DNA from: Pseudoponticoccus marisrubri
GTDB taxonomy: Bacteria; Pseudomonadota; Alphaproteobacteria; Rhodobacterales; Rhodobacteraceae
DNA: 64,000 nucleotides
Assembly (NCBI RefSeq): GCF_001482405.1
Contig: NZ_LPXO01000004.1
Span: forward strand, 248,001-312,000
Direction of reading: 5' to 3'
Numbering within the stretch: position 1 is the first letter of the stretch; each line of letters opens with the position of its first letter. The notes beneath the pieces are model-generated. The model did no database searches. It was not told where the DNA came from and was given only the letters and a program-made list of their open reading frames with translations. Below are positions 1 through 9,748 of the stretch, piece by piece. Made by a program: the position numbers and the translations under genes.

Positions 1-420
1 CGCGGCCTCGGAATCGCGGCGCTCCACGCCCAGCACCTCCTCGACCAGTTCGACCAGCGCCGCCTCGCGGTCATCGGTCACGCCATCGGCCAGCGAGACG
101 CGCCAGAGCGCCTGCACCTTCTCGCGGCGGTGGTCGTACTCGACCGACTCGCGCACCAGCGCGGCCAGCTTCTGGTCGTCGGTGACCTTCGTGGCCAGCT
201 TCTCGCAAGTGGCGCGCATCTTGGCCGCCTCGATCGGGTTCAGGTCATAGGCCGCGGCGAGGATGCGGTCGATCTGCTCGATCTCCTCGAAGAGATAGGC
301 CTTGTCCGCCATGGCGACCCGCACCAGCAGGGTGCCAAGCGCCAGCCGTGCATCGGGCTCGGGCAGGGGGGTCTCGGTCGGGGTCTTGCGGTGGAAGAAC
401 GCGGTCAGCCGTTCCAGCAT
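1..420 (-). CDS. TerB-family (tellurite resistance-like) protein, C-terminus cut by window edge
   Basis: The reading frame opens at an ATG (complement of 418-420) and stays open for 140 codons to the window edge, so the C-terminus is missing. The N-terminus is MLERLTAFFHRKTP, followed by an all-helical acidic domain with stretches such as LLVRVAMADKAYLFEEIEQI and LWRVSLADGVTDDREAAL. The paired 'A-D-K/G' turns in amphipathic helices are typical of TerB-like domains, which are small helical proteins linked loosely to metal or envelope stress and whose biochemical role is unknown. The name does not prove tellurite resistance. It is transcribed away from rlmJ's 3' end in the same direction, 83 bp away. 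Confidence 0.75.
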   Translation of the reverse strand, partial: MLERLTAFFHRKTPTETPLPEPDARLALGTLLVRVAMADKAYLFEEIEQIDRILAAAYDLNPIEAAKMRATCEKLATKVTDDQKLAALVRESVEYDHRREKVQALWRVSLADGVTDDREAALVELVEEVLGVERRDSEAA

Positions 421-503
421 GGCGGGCTCCGGGATGGGTCTGTCGCGCTGTCCCTAGCATGGCCGGCCGGCCGCGGGAAACGGGGAAAGCGCCACGCCCG
501 GGC

Positions 504-1286
504 TCAGCCGCGCAGCGCCTTGAAATGGCCGTCCAGCTCGGTGGCGGCCCGGTCCAGCCCCCAGGGCGGGTTCAGCACGAACAGCCCCGATCCGACCATC
601 CGGTGCCCCTTGCGCACCGGCGGAAAGCGCACCTCGTGGCGCAGCGCGTCGGGGTGGTCGCGCATCAGCGCCGCCAGCATGGGCGCGTGGGGCGCATCCG
701 CCAGCAGCGGGTACCACAGCATGACGATGCCCACGTTCCACTTGCGCGCCAGCGCCGTGATCACGCGGGGCAGGGTGGCATATTCGGATTTCACCTCCCA
801 GCTGGGATCGAGCAGGATCAGCCCGCGGCGCGGCTCGGGCGGGCAGAGGCTCTGCGCCATCTCCAGCCCGTCCTGCCGGTAGAGCCGCAGCTCGCGCCCG
901 CGCACGGCCGTGCGCAGCGCCGCGTGTTCCTGCGGGTGCAGCTCGGCGAGGTGCATCCGGTCGCCGGGGCGCAGCAGCGTCTGCGCGATCAGCGGCGAGC
1001 CGGGATAGGCCGTGTCGCCATGCTGCGCGCGCACGGCGGCCAGCGCCCTCGCATAGGGGTGATCGGACCCGAACCAGGCCTCGGCCCGCGCGATCCCCTG
1101 CGCCGCCTCGCCGGTCTTGCGCGCCGGCGCGTCCGACAGGTCATAGAGCCCGCGCCCGGCATGGGTCTCGAGATAGCTGAGCGGCTTGTCCTTGCGCGTC
1201 AGGTAGTCGAGCGCGACGGCCAGCAGCGCGTGCTTGTGCACGTCGGCAAGGTTCCCGGCATGGTAGGCGTGTTGATAGGACAGCAT
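504..1286 (-). CDS. rlmJ: 23S rRNA (adenine(2030)-N(6))-methyltransferase RlmJ
   Basis: 260 aa. RlmJ methylates N6 of A2030 in 23S rRNA in the cytoplasm using S-adenosylmethionine. The N-terminus MLSYQHAYHAGNLADVHKH is the family signature (helical N-terminal motif with the catalytic region HAGN.AD..KH), and YLETHAGRGLYDL is the SAM-binding motif I. The family's DPPY-type catalytic motif reads LDPSWEV here, with Ser-Trp in place of Pro-Tyr. The frame is open 20 codons further upstream, but the signature N-terminus and family length place the start at 1286. It is a single gene between terB and an unrelated membrane protein. Confidence 0.93.
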   Translation of the reverse strand: MLSYQHAYHAGNLADVHKHALLAVALDYLTRKDKPLSYLETHAGRGLYDLSDAPARKTGEAAQGIARAEAWFGSDHPYARALAAVRAQHGDTAYPGSPLIAQTLLRPGDRMHLAELHPQEHAALRTAVRGRELRLYRQDGLEMAQSLCPPEPRRGLILLDPSWEVKSEYATLPRVITALARKWNVGIVMLWYPLLADAPHAPMLAALMRDHPDALRHEVRFPPVRKGHRMVGSGLFVLNPPWGLDRAATELDGHFKALRG

Positions 1287-1415
1287 GGCAATTCCGGCAG
1301 CGCGAAGGAGCAGGATGCCCCTAGCAGCCCCGCCCGGCAAGGTCACGCCTTGCGACCCCGGCCCGTTCCGCTAGTCTGACAGCGATTTTCAGCGACCGCG
1401 ATCGAGACCCGTTTC

Positions 1416-1883
1416 ATGACTGCCCTCACCGACCGCGACGCGCGCGAGAAGGAGCTGCTGGAATACCTGCGGGTCTTCGTCATGGTCTGGCAGAAGATCG
1501 ACTTCATCTGGGGGATGTTCGTCACCTCCTACATCCCGCTCTTCGGCTTCCTGCATTTCTACCAGGGCCAGATCGACGGCTCGTTCGGAATGCTCTTCGC
1601 CGTGGCCATCGCGGCCTTCACCTGGATCAACGGCACCGCCTTGGTGACCCATTACGACATCGCCGCCACGATGAGCCGCGAGTACCGCCGGCTGAACAAG
1701 GCCTTCCCCGATCTGAACGCGGCGCTGAGCCGGCGCGGGATCGAACGGCGCGGCCGGCTGGTCTATTTCACCCACACGCTGGCCTTCGCGGGCTTCCTCT
1801 ACATGATGGGCGAGCGCGTGGGCGAGACGCTCTGCTCCGATCGTTCGGGCTGGGGCTGTCTCTGGGCGGTCCTGGTCGGCTGA
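1416..1883 (+). CDS. Conserved hypothetical membrane protein (three predicted TM helices)
   Basis: 155 aa; the family is not recognised. An acidic/basic N-terminal head (about residues 1-20) is followed by hydrophobic segments around 30-50 (FIWGMFVTSYIPLFGFLHF), 58-75 (MLFAVAIAAFTWINGTALV) and 120-138 (LVYFTHTLAFAGFLYMM). A basic amphipathic stretch, SREYRRLNKAF, lies between the second and third. This pattern fits a small inner-membrane protein. It is convergent with the DUF2306 gene, whose stop codon lies 11 bp downstream. No function is inferred. Confidence 0.7.
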   Translation: MTALTDRDAREKELLEYLRVFVMVWQKIDFIWGMFVTSYIPLFGFLHFYQGQIDGSFGMLFAVAIAAFTWINGTALVTHYDIAATMSREYRRLNKAFPDLNAALSRRGIERRGRLVYFTHTLAFAGFLYMMGERVGETLCSDRSGWGCLWAVLVG

Positions 1884-1893
1884 GGGGCGTGTC

Positions 1894-2547
1894 TCAGGCC
1901 GGGCGCAGGCGCCGCGCGCGCCGGAACCACAGCTCCAGCGCGGCCAGGTAGGGCAGGTAGAAGGCCCAGACCATCGCGCGGTCGAAAGCGCCGTGGAAGT
2001 CTTCGACGCCGATCCCGCCGGTGGCCATGAACCACAGCCCGTAATGCACCCGGTAGAGGAACGAGGCCACGGCCAGCACCATCAGGCGCAGCGCCCAGCG
2101 GCGGTGGCGTGCAAAATCGCGGTTGCGGGCATGCCGGACCGTGGCAACCGCGGCAAGGATCATCAACAGGCCGTAGAGCCCGAACCAGAACGACATCCAC
2201 GGCCCGCCGATCGTGCCTTTCAAGGCAATATAGACCAGCCCCGCGATGCCGGTCACCAGCGCGAGCCCCGCAAGGAGGTAACCCGAGACCCGATGCAGCC
2301 GCGGCGCCCGCCGGCGGATCACCGGCAACAACTGCAACGGCACCAGCAGCGTGATCACCCCGCCGCTCAGCATGTGGCCATAGATCGCCCCGTTCGCGAG
2401 CCACGCCCCGGGATGAAACAACCGCCCCAACGCCTCCGCCTCCCCCGCCAGCGCCAGGACCGGCCGGCTGAGCGCATGCGCCACGAAGGGCAACGTCAGC
2501 AAGGCCAGAAGCACCAGCAAGGCAGAGGGGGCGAGACGGCGTATCAT
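1894..2547 (-). CDS. DUF2306-type membrane protein
   Basis: 217 aa with about six hydrophobic segments. The features that suggest DUF2306 are the paired helices around HMLSGGVITLLVPLQLLPV and RVSGYLLAGLALVTGIAGL, an H-R-R-W motif (FARHRRWALRLM), and a final YRVHYGLWFM segment. Such proteins are predicted inner-membrane proteins of unknown function with conserved histidines. The start was set at the ATG at 2547 because the 24 codons upstream are polar and lie in the duplicated-region side of the intergenic spacer, whereas MIRRLAPSALLVLLALL is a normal membrane-protein N-terminus. Confidence 0.72.
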   Translation of the reverse strand: MIRRLAPSALLVLLALLTLPFVAHALSRPVLALAGEAEALGRLFHPGAWLANGAIYGHMLSGGVITLLVPLQLLPVIRRRAPRLHRVSGYLLAGLALVTGIAGLVYIALKGTIGGPWMSFWFGLYGLLMILAAVATVRHARNRDFARHRRWALRLMVLAVASFLYRVHYGLWFMATGGIGVEDFHGAFDRAMVWAFYLPYLAALELWFRRARRLRPA

Positions 2548-2721
2548 ACCGGCAAGGGTAGGGCGGTTCCGTCCGTGCGGGAAGGGGACGCGGGACCGCG
2601 GTTGGTCGTCGGGCGGCATCCGGACCTTGCCATCAAACCGCCATGACCCTCACTTCGACAGGTCGGACAACCGCCTCGGCCCGTTCGATGGCAAGAAAGC
2701 GAAGAGCGTCCGGTGCAGGGC

Positions 2722-2846
2722 CCGAAGAGTCGCTCGGGCATCCCAGATCGGCCGCCGGTGAGGGCGGAGCGACACGCGGAGCAAGCCCCCGCGTCACACC
2801 AACCGCGACACTTCTTTCGCCGCGCGGACGAAGTCCCGAAATAGCC
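2722..2846. repeat. Left copy (A) of a ~120-bp imperfect direct repeat derived from the pyrG 3' end
   Basis: This segment matches 8033-8150 in the same orientation (roughly 85 percent by eye). The match runs from about 70 bp downstream of pyrG through its last 17 codons. It includes an almost unbroken block at about 2735-2768 (cgggcatcccagatcggccg and on) and the coding end described separately. Left of it lies the DUF2306 gene; right of it starts the TRAP island. The inverted repeat that overlaps the stop codon in copy B is decayed here. Confidence 0.85.
2794..2844 (-). pseudogene. Remnant of a second pyrG 3' end
   Basis: Read on the minus strand, this stretch encodes [16 protein letters not shown] followed by TGA. 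That is identical in protein to the last 16 residues of the intact CTP synthase at 8105, but at least eight codons differ, all by synonymous changes. Upstream of the Leu codon the similarity stops abruptly. The pattern of identical protein with synonymous drift means both ends were under selection as coding sequence before being brought together. That fits an attachment-site duplication better than recent copying. Confidence 0.85.
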
Positions 2847-2998
2847 GGCCCCCACCCTGACAGCGGCGTGATCGCGTGTGAAGCCTCTGCTGCGCCGGTA
2901 TTTCGGGCGTCAGCTCAGGGGCTTGCCGCATGTGCGAAGATGCTTCTGGCCCTGACTTGATCCTCCGCTGCCGCGTCGTGCCGGAGATTTTTCTTGCG

Positions 2999-3018
2999 GT
3001 ATATGATATATCATATAC
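2999..3018. promoter_or_regulatory. Perfect 20-bp palindrome, probable operator of the GntR-Ldh2 fusion
   Basis: The sequence GTATATGATATATCATATAC is a perfect 20-bp palindrome in an otherwise GC-rich context, 22 bp upstream of the fusion gene's start. FCD-type GntR regulators often bind short AT-rich dyads of this kind upstream of their own gene and the linked TRAP genes. The hexamer TATGAT inside it (3002-3007) would also serve as a -10 box, so binding could block transcription. Binding is inferred from position and symmetry only. Confidence 0.7.
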
Positions 3019-3040
3019 CAATGTGCCGATGGAGCAAGAC

Positions 3041-4801
3041 ATGACGCAACCCACAGCACAGAACGATGGCCATGCGCGCAAGAAGCTTTCGGAGCAGGCG
3101 CGCGACTGGATCCGGGACAGGATCATGTCCGATGCCTTTGCCTTCGGGCGGACGCTGCGCGAGGCCGAGCTGTCGGTAATGCTGGACATGAGCAAGAGCC
3201 CGATCCGAGAGGCTCTGGTCGAGCTGGCGCAGGAAGGTCTGGTGGTCATGTCGCCCAACCGCTCGGCCCGGGTCATCTCGCTGTCGAGCGAGGATGTCTC
3301 GGACCTGGGCCACCTGCGCGAGATCCTCGAGACGCAGGGTGTCCGGCTGGCCATCGCGCGTGATGCGACCGGGCTGGCCCGGGCGCTCGAGGTCTTCACC
3401 CAGCGCGGGGCCGAGGCGCTGGAGGCCAATGACATCGACGCCTTCGCCCGGGCCGACCACCAGTTCCATCTCGAGATCTTCCGCCGCTGCGGCAACCGCT
3501 ATCTCGAGAAATCCTTTGTCACCATCGCCTCGCGCATCCAGTCCATCCGCACGCGACTGACCGGCGACCGGGGGCGCATCACCCGCTCGCATGCCACGCA
3601 TCTGGCCCTGGTCGAGGCGGTGCGTGACGCCGATCCCGATCGCGCGGCCGATCTTCTGGGCCAGCACATCCGCAGCAATGTGGCGGATTACGCGGCGTTG
3701 CAAACCAGCCGCAGCAGTGCCGGCGGGCGCCGCCGCGTGCCGCTGGAGGAGATGGAGCGCTTTGCCCGCGCCGCGCTGCAGGCGGTTCAGGCCGATGCCG
3801 AAACGGTGGAGGCGGTCACCCGCGCGCTCAGCCATGCCTCGCTGCACGGGGTGGACAGCCACGGTTATCGCCTGCTGCCGCATTACCTGTCAGGGCTGGA
3901 GCGCGGCCGCCTGAACCCCCGCCCCGAGATGAAACTGGTGCATGACACCGGCTCGGCCGCGGTGCTGGACGCCAATGACGCGCATGGCGCGCGCGCCACC
4001 TATGCCGCGGCCGAACGCGCCATCGAGATGGCGCGCAAAATGGGCGTGGGCGTGGTGGCGATCCGCAACTCCTCGCATTTCGGGGCCGCGGGGGCCTATG
4101 CCAAGGCCATCGCCGAGGCCGGCATGGCCGGGCTCTGCGTCTGCAATTCCGACCCGTTCGTGCGGCTGCATGGCGGGGCCGAACGCTTCCACGGCACCAA
4201 CCCGATCGCCTTCGCCGCCAGCGCCGGCCCGGACGAGCCGGTCTGGCTGTTCGACATGGCGACCAGCGCGATCCCCTTCAACAAGGTCCAGCTGGCGCGG
4301 TCGCTGGGACTGACCCTGCCACCGGGCACCGCGTCGGACGTGGACGGGATCGACACCACCGCGCCCGCGCATTGCGAGATGCTGGCCCCTCTGGGGGGCG
4401 ATTTCGGCTACAAGGGCGCGGGCCTCGCCGGCATCCCCGAGATCCTGTCCACCGCGCTGTCGGACGCACCGCTCAGCCGCGAGATCGCGCCGATGATCTC
4501 GGACGACATGGAGACGCCGCGCGGCATGGGGGCCTTCGTGCTGGCGCTCGACCCCGAGGCCTTCATGGGCCGCGCGATCTTCGAGGGCGTGATCCGGCGC
4601 TACCGCGACGGCATCCGCGCCTCGGCCGCGGCGCCGTCGGATTCGGTCATGGCCGCGGGCGACCGCGAATGGGCCGAGGCGGACCGGCGCCGCCGGGACG
4701 GGCTGGTGCTCGACCAGACCACCGTCACGGCCCTGGACGCCTTTGCCGAGGGCCGGGACATCCCGCCGCTTGCCTGCCTGGAGGAGGCGGCCGAGCGGTA
4801 A
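3041..4801 (+). CDS. Fusion protein: GntR/FCD transcriptional regulator joined to Ldh2-family (malate/L-lactate/ureidoglycolate-type) dehydrogenase
   Basis: 586 aa in one uninterrupted frame. Residues about 15-75 are a GntR winged helix (SEQARDWIRDRIMSDAF, LSVMLDMSKSPIREALVELA). Residues about 85-215 are an FCD ligand/metal domain with its D-H and His motifs (ADHQFHLEIFRRCGN, SHATHLALVEA, GQHIRSN). A polar linker follows (about 219-232, QTSRSSAGGRRR). From about 233 to the end is a full-length Ldh2 oxidoreductase: the family's HGVDSHG motif (269-275), the cofactor-site segment RNSSHFGAAGAYA, and GTNPIAF. Start 3041 has GGAG six bases upstream; the in-frame ATG at 3029 is an alternative. An internal ATG at 3752 with GGAGG two bases upstream could yield a separate enzyme. 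The Ldh2 family includes 2,3-diketogulonate, sulfolactate, ureidoglycolate and cyclic imino-acid enzymes; the substrate here is unknown. The downstream TRAP genes suggest a small 2-hydroxy or 2-oxo acid. Confidence 0.88.
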   Translation: MTQPTAQNDGHARKKLSEQARDWIRDRIMSDAFAFGRTLREAELSVMLDMSKSPIREALVELAQEGLVVMSPNRSARVISLSSEDVSDLGHLREILETQGVRLAIARDATGLARALEVFTQRGAEALEANDIDAFARADHQFHLEIFRRCGNRYLEKSFVTIASRIQSIRTRLTGDRGRITRSHATHLALVEAVRDADPDRAADLLGQHIRSNVADYAALQTSRSSAGGRRRVPLEEMERFARAALQAVQADAETVEAVTRALSHASLHGVDSHGYRLLPHYLSGLERGRLNPRPEMKLVHDTGSAAVLDANDAHGARATYAAAERAIEMARKMGVGVVAIRNSSHFGAAGAYAKAIAEAGMAGLCVCNSDPFVRLHGGAERFHGTNPIAFAASAGPDEPVWLFDMATSAIPFNKVQLARSLGLTLPPGTASDVDGIDTTAPAHCEMLAPLGGDFGYKGAGLAGIPEILSTALSDAPLSREIAPMISDDMETPRGMGAFVLALDPEAFMGRAIFEGVIRRYRDGIRASAAAPSDSVMAAGDREWAEADRRRRDGLVLDQTTVTALDAFAEGRDIPPLACLEEAAER

Positions 4802-4833
4802 GGGAAAGACTTCAACCAAGGGAGGACGTACGA

Positions 4834-5829
4834 GTGACTATCGACAAGACTTTCAAGATCGCACTGGCGGCAACCACGGCCATGGGCCTCGCCCTGCCGG
4901 CGGCGGCGCAGGAGGCCGACCGCGTGCTGAAATGGGCGCATGTCTACGAATCCAGCGAGCCCTACCACACCTGCGCGGTCGAAGCCGGCGACAAGCTGGC
5001 CGAGGCGACAGACAACCGGCTGGGCATCGAGGTGTTCCCGGCCTCGTCGCTGGGCAAGGAGGTCGACATCAACGAGGGGCTCGGCCTCGGCACGGTGGAC
5101 ATCATCTGGACGGGCCAGCTTTTCGCGGGCCGCTCCTACGGTCCCATCGCCATCGGCGGCGCGCCCTTCATGTTCCGCGACTACGACCACTGGGACGCCT
5201 ATCGCAACAGCGACCTGTTCCAGGAGATGCTGGACGGCTACGAGAACGCGACCGGCAACCACCCGGTGACGCTGGCCTATTACGGCGCGCGCCACACCAC
5301 CTCGAACGAGACCATCTCGGAGCCCGCCGACATGGAGGGCATGAAGCTGCGCGTGCCGAATGCGCCGCTCTACATGATGTTCCCGCGCGCGGTCGGCGCC
5401 AACCCCACGCCCATCGCCTTTGCCGAGGTCTACCTGGCACTGCAGCAGGGCACGGTGGACGGGCAGGAGAACCCGCTGCCCACGATCCAGGCCAAGAAGT
5501 TCTACGAGGTGCAGTCCGACATCAACCTGACCGGGCACATCGTCGACTCGCTTCTGGGCATCGTCGGCGGGCCGACCTGGAACAGCCTCGACGAAGGTGA
5601 CCAGGAGACGCTGGCCACCGTGATCGAAGAGACCTCGGATTGCGTCACCACGCAGATCCGCCAGTCCGAGGCCGAGCTGGCCGACTGGTTCCGCGAGCAG
5701 GGCGTGAACGTCAACGAGGTCGACATCACCCCGTTCCGCGAGGCGGTGATGGAGATGCATAACGGCGACATGGCGACCTGGGACCAGGAAACCTATGACC
5801 GCCTGCAGGCGATCGGCGCCGACGGCTGA
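4834..5829 (+). CDS. dctP: TRAP transporter periplasmic solute-binding protein (DctP family)
   Basis: 331 aa, GTG start with GGGAGG eight bases upstream. A signal peptide covers residues 1-26 (KIALAATTAMGLALPAAAQ, probable cleavage after AAA or AAAQ). The mature protein shows DctP features: VLKWAHVYESSEPYH, MKLRVPNAPLY carrying the conserved carboxylate-binding Arg (173), and the hinge/ligand segment PIAFAEVYLALQQGTVDGQ. Such proteins bind a carboxylate-bearing solute in the periplasm and deliver it to the DctQM membrane units. It lies 32 bp after the regulator-enzyme fusion and is probably co-transcribed with it. Confidence 0.95.
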   Translation: MTIDKTFKIALAATTAMGLALPAAAQEADRVLKWAHVYESSEPYHTCAVEAGDKLAEATDNRLGIEVFPASSLGKEVDINEGLGLGTVDIIWTGQLFAGRSYGPIAIGGAPFMFRDYDHWDAYRNSDLFQEMLDGYENATGNHPVTLAYYGARHTTSNETISEPADMEGMKLRVPNAPLYMMFPRAVGANPTPIAFAEVYLALQQGTVDGQENPLPTIQAKKFYEVQSDINLTGHIVDSLLGIVGGPTWNSLDEGDQETLATVIEETSDCVTTQIRQSEAELADWFREQGVNVNEVDITPFREAVMEMHNGDMATWDQETYDRLQAIGADG

Positions 5830-5854
5830 TCCCGCTTTCCCTGTCGAACGAAAC

Positions 5855-5880
5855 GAGGCCGCGCGGTTGCGCGCGGCCTC
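5855..5880 (+). terminator. Intercistronic hairpin between dctP and dctQ
   Basis: A perfect 11-bp stem (GAGGCCGCGCG and its complement) closes a GTTG loop, 25 bp after the dctP stop. No T-run follows, so it is more likely an RNA-stabilising or partial-termination structure that keeps the binding protein more abundant than DctQM, an arrangement common in transporter operons. Confidence 0.7.
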
Positions 5881-5920
5881 CCCGCATGCCTTGGCCTGAC
5901 CACTCGAAAAGGACCTGTCG

Positions 5921-6484
5921 ATGTCGAAGATCCAGGACGAACTCCAGACGGCCAAGATCGAGGTCGAGGATGACGAGGATTACGACCTGTCGGACGTGTC
6001 GGCGACCGACATCCCCGTGCTCGTCATCTTCTGGATCCTCGCCTTCGTGGTCTTCCTGCAATTCTTCACCCGCTACGTGCTGAACAATTCGCTGGGCTGG
6101 ACCGAGGAGATCGCGCGCTTCCTGCTGATCGCGGTCACCTTCACGGGCGCCGTCATGGCGACCCGCAAGAATTCGCATATCGCGGTCGAGTTCATCTATC
6201 GCTACCTTCCCCGCCCGGTGCGCCGCGTGGCGCAGCTGCTGATCGACGTGCTGTCGACCGCCTTCTATGCCGGCATGGTCTACCTGACGCTGCAGCTGGC
6301 GGGACGGACCGGGCAGCTGATGGTCTCGATCGAGGTGCCCAAGTCGTATCTCTACTACTACGTCGCCATCTGCTTCGCGGCGATGACGCTCTACGGGCTG
6401 TGGAACACCGTGAAGCATCTTCGCACGGGCACCAGCCGCCTGATCGATCCCGATGATCACGGCGATCTCAAAGGAGCGGACTGA
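5921..6484 (+). CDS. dctQ: TRAP transporter small permease (DctQ family)
   Basis: 187 aa. An unusually acidic cytoplasmic N-terminus (about residues 10-28, rich in Asp/Glu) precedes four hydrophobic segments. The second helix region carries the DctQ hallmark NSLGWTEEIARFLLIAVTF, with the E-E-I-A-R motif. An AAAAGGAC ribosome site precedes the ATG. DctQ forms the membrane unit with DctM and couples solute import to the sodium gradient. The stop codon lies four bases before dctM. Confidence 0.93.
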   Translation: MSKIQDELQTAKIEVEDDEDYDLSDVSATDIPVLVIFWILAFVVFLQFFTRYVLNNSLGWTEEIARFLLIAVTFTGAVMATRKNSHIAVEFIYRYLPRPVRRVAQLLIDVLSTAFYAGMVYLTLQLAGRTGQLMVSIEVPKSYLYYYVAICFAAMTLYGLWNTVKHLRTGTSRLIDPDDHGDLKGAD

Positions 6485-6488
6485 TCCC

Positions 6489-7766
6489 ATGACCATCGCA
6501 TTGCTCTTCCTCATCCTCGGGCTGATGCTGCTCTTCGGTGTGCCCGTGGCCATCGCGCTGGCCGGCGCCTCGGCGCTGTTCATCATGACCGGCCACGTGC
6601 CGCCGATGGTGGTGGCCCACCGGGTCATCAACGGCGTGGACAGCTTCCCGCTGCTGGCGGTGCCCTTCTTCATCCTTGCCGGCAACCTGATGAACAGTGC
6701 CGGCATCACCGAACGGATCTTCAGTTTCGCCCTCGCCCTCGTGGGCTGGATGCGCGGCGGGCTGGGCCATGTGAATGTCGGCGCCTCGGTCATCTTCGCG
6801 GGCATGTCGGGTGCCGCGGTGGCCGATGCCGGCGGGCTGGGCTCGATCGAGATCAAGGCGATGCGCGATGCCGGCTACGACCCGGGCTTTGCCGTGGGCG
6901 TCACCGCCGCCTCCTCGACCATCGGCCCGATCATCCCGCCCTCGCTGCCGATGGTGATCTACGGCGTCGTCTCGGGCGCCTCGATCGGCCAGCTCTTCGC
7001 GGCGGGCTTTCTGCCGGGGCTCGTCATGGCGGCCTCTCTGATGCTGATGATCGCCTATTTCGCCCGGGTGCGCGGTTTCAAGCGTGACCAGCCCTTCGCG
7101 CTCAAGCTGCTGCAAGTGACCTTCGCGCGCGCCTTCCTGTCGCTGCTGACCCCGGTCATCATCGTGGGCGGCATCCTGTCGGGCGCCTTCACCCCGACCG
7201 AGGCGGCCGTCGCGGCCTGTGCCTACGCGCTGTTCCTGGGGCTCGTGGTCTACCGCACCCTGTCGCTCAAGCGGTTCCTGCGGGTCAGCTACGATACGAT
7301 CGAGACCACTGCCGTGGTGCTCTTCGTGGTCGCCGCCGCTTCGATCTTTGCCTGGATCCTCACCTCGAACCGCGTGCCCGAGGCCGCCGCCACGCTGCTG
7401 CTGTCGCTCTCGGACCGGCCCTGGGTCATCCTGCTGCTGATGAACGTCGTGCTTCTGGTGGTGGGCTGCTTCATGGAGACGGTCGCTGCGATCACCATCC
7501 TCGTGCCGGTGCTGCTGCCCGTCGCGGTCGAGCTGGGCGTCGACCCGGTGCATTTCGGCGTGATCATGGTGCTCAACCTGATGCTGGGGCTGCTGACACC
7601 ACCGGTGGGCATGGTGCTCTACGTGCTCAGCCGGGTCTCCGGCGTCCCGTTCGAGCGCTGCGTCGTCGCCACCGCCCCTTTCCTGATCCCGCTGGTGCTG
7701 TGCCTGCTGCTGATGACCTTCATCCCGGGCATCGCCATGTGGCTGCCGACGCTGATCTACCGCTAG
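6489..7766 (+). CDS. dctM: TRAP transporter large permease (DctM family)
   Basis: 425 aa, 12 or more hydrophobic segments. Family motifs include the N-terminal LLFGVPVAIALAGAS, the FFILAGNLMNSAGIT segment, the GAAVADAGGLGSIEIKAM loop, and the IGPIIPPSLPMVIYG motif. DctM is the sodium-coupled translocation subunit, acting with DctQ and the periplasmic DctP. Start 6489 was chosen over an upstream in-frame ATG inside dctQ, since the hydrophobic N-terminus begins here and GGAG lies in the dctQ tail about 12 bases before it. A strong terminator follows. Confidence 0.95.
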   Translation: MTIALLFLILGLMLLFGVPVAIALAGASALFIMTGHVPPMVVAHRVINGVDSFPLLAVPFFILAGNLMNSAGITERIFSFALALVGWMRGGLGHVNVGASVIFAGMSGAAVADAGGLGSIEIKAMRDAGYDPGFAVGVTAASSTIGPIIPPSLPMVIYGVVSGASIGQLFAAGFLPGLVMAASLMLMIAYFARVRGFKRDQPFALKLLQVTFARAFLSLLTPVIIVGGILSGAFTPTEAAVAACAYALFLGLVVYRTLSLKRFLRVSYDTIETTAVVLFVVAAASIFAWILTSNRVPEAAATLLLSLSDRPWVILLLMNVVLLVVGCFMETVAAITILVPVLLPVAVELGVDPVHFGVIMVLNLMLGLLTPPVGMVLYVLSRVSGVPFERCVVATAPFLIPLVLCLLLMTFIPGIAMWLPTLIYR

Positions 7767-7788
7767 GGCTCCGGCCCCGCTTCCCGAA

Positions 7789-7828
7789 CCGGCCCCCGCG
7801 TGTCGTCGCGGGGGCCGGATTGTGTTTT
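7789..7828 (+). terminator. Rho-independent terminator of the TRAP operon
   Basis: A perfect 12-bp GC stem (CCGGCCCCCGCG and its complement) with a six-base loop is followed by ATTGTGTTTT. It closes the fusion-dctPQM transcription unit, starting 22 bp after the dctM stop. Confidence 0.9.
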
Positions 7829-8104
7829 GCGCTGGTCAAGCGGCTGCAGCGACGCCCGACCGAGCGGTCATGAAAAGCGGTTTGCGAAGCGCCTGGGGAG
7901 ACGTTCGGGATGACCATGCTGACAGGATACAGCCCGATGGAAGCCCGGGGACGCGGTCGCGGGCGATCGACCTGTACGCGAAAGCAATCGGTCCAAGCGT
8001 CCGCAGCAATTGGCATCAGTCTATGCATCGATCCGAAGAGTCGCGCGGGCATCCCAGATCGGCCGCCGGTGAGGGCGGCGTGACACGCGGAGCACGCTCC
8101 CGTG

Positions 8105-9748
<1,644 letters not shown>

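Noticed and set aside
3752-4801. A separate Ldh2 gene starting at the ATG at 3752, instead of a fusion
   Set aside because: The ribosome site is only two bases away from this ATG, which is too close, and the upstream frame is intact with a complete regulator. It remains a minor alternative.
2847-8032. An integrase, transposase or toxin gene within the att-like island
   Set aside because: All coding capacity in the block is used by the fusion gene and dctPQM; the leftover spacers have no open frame with such motifs.
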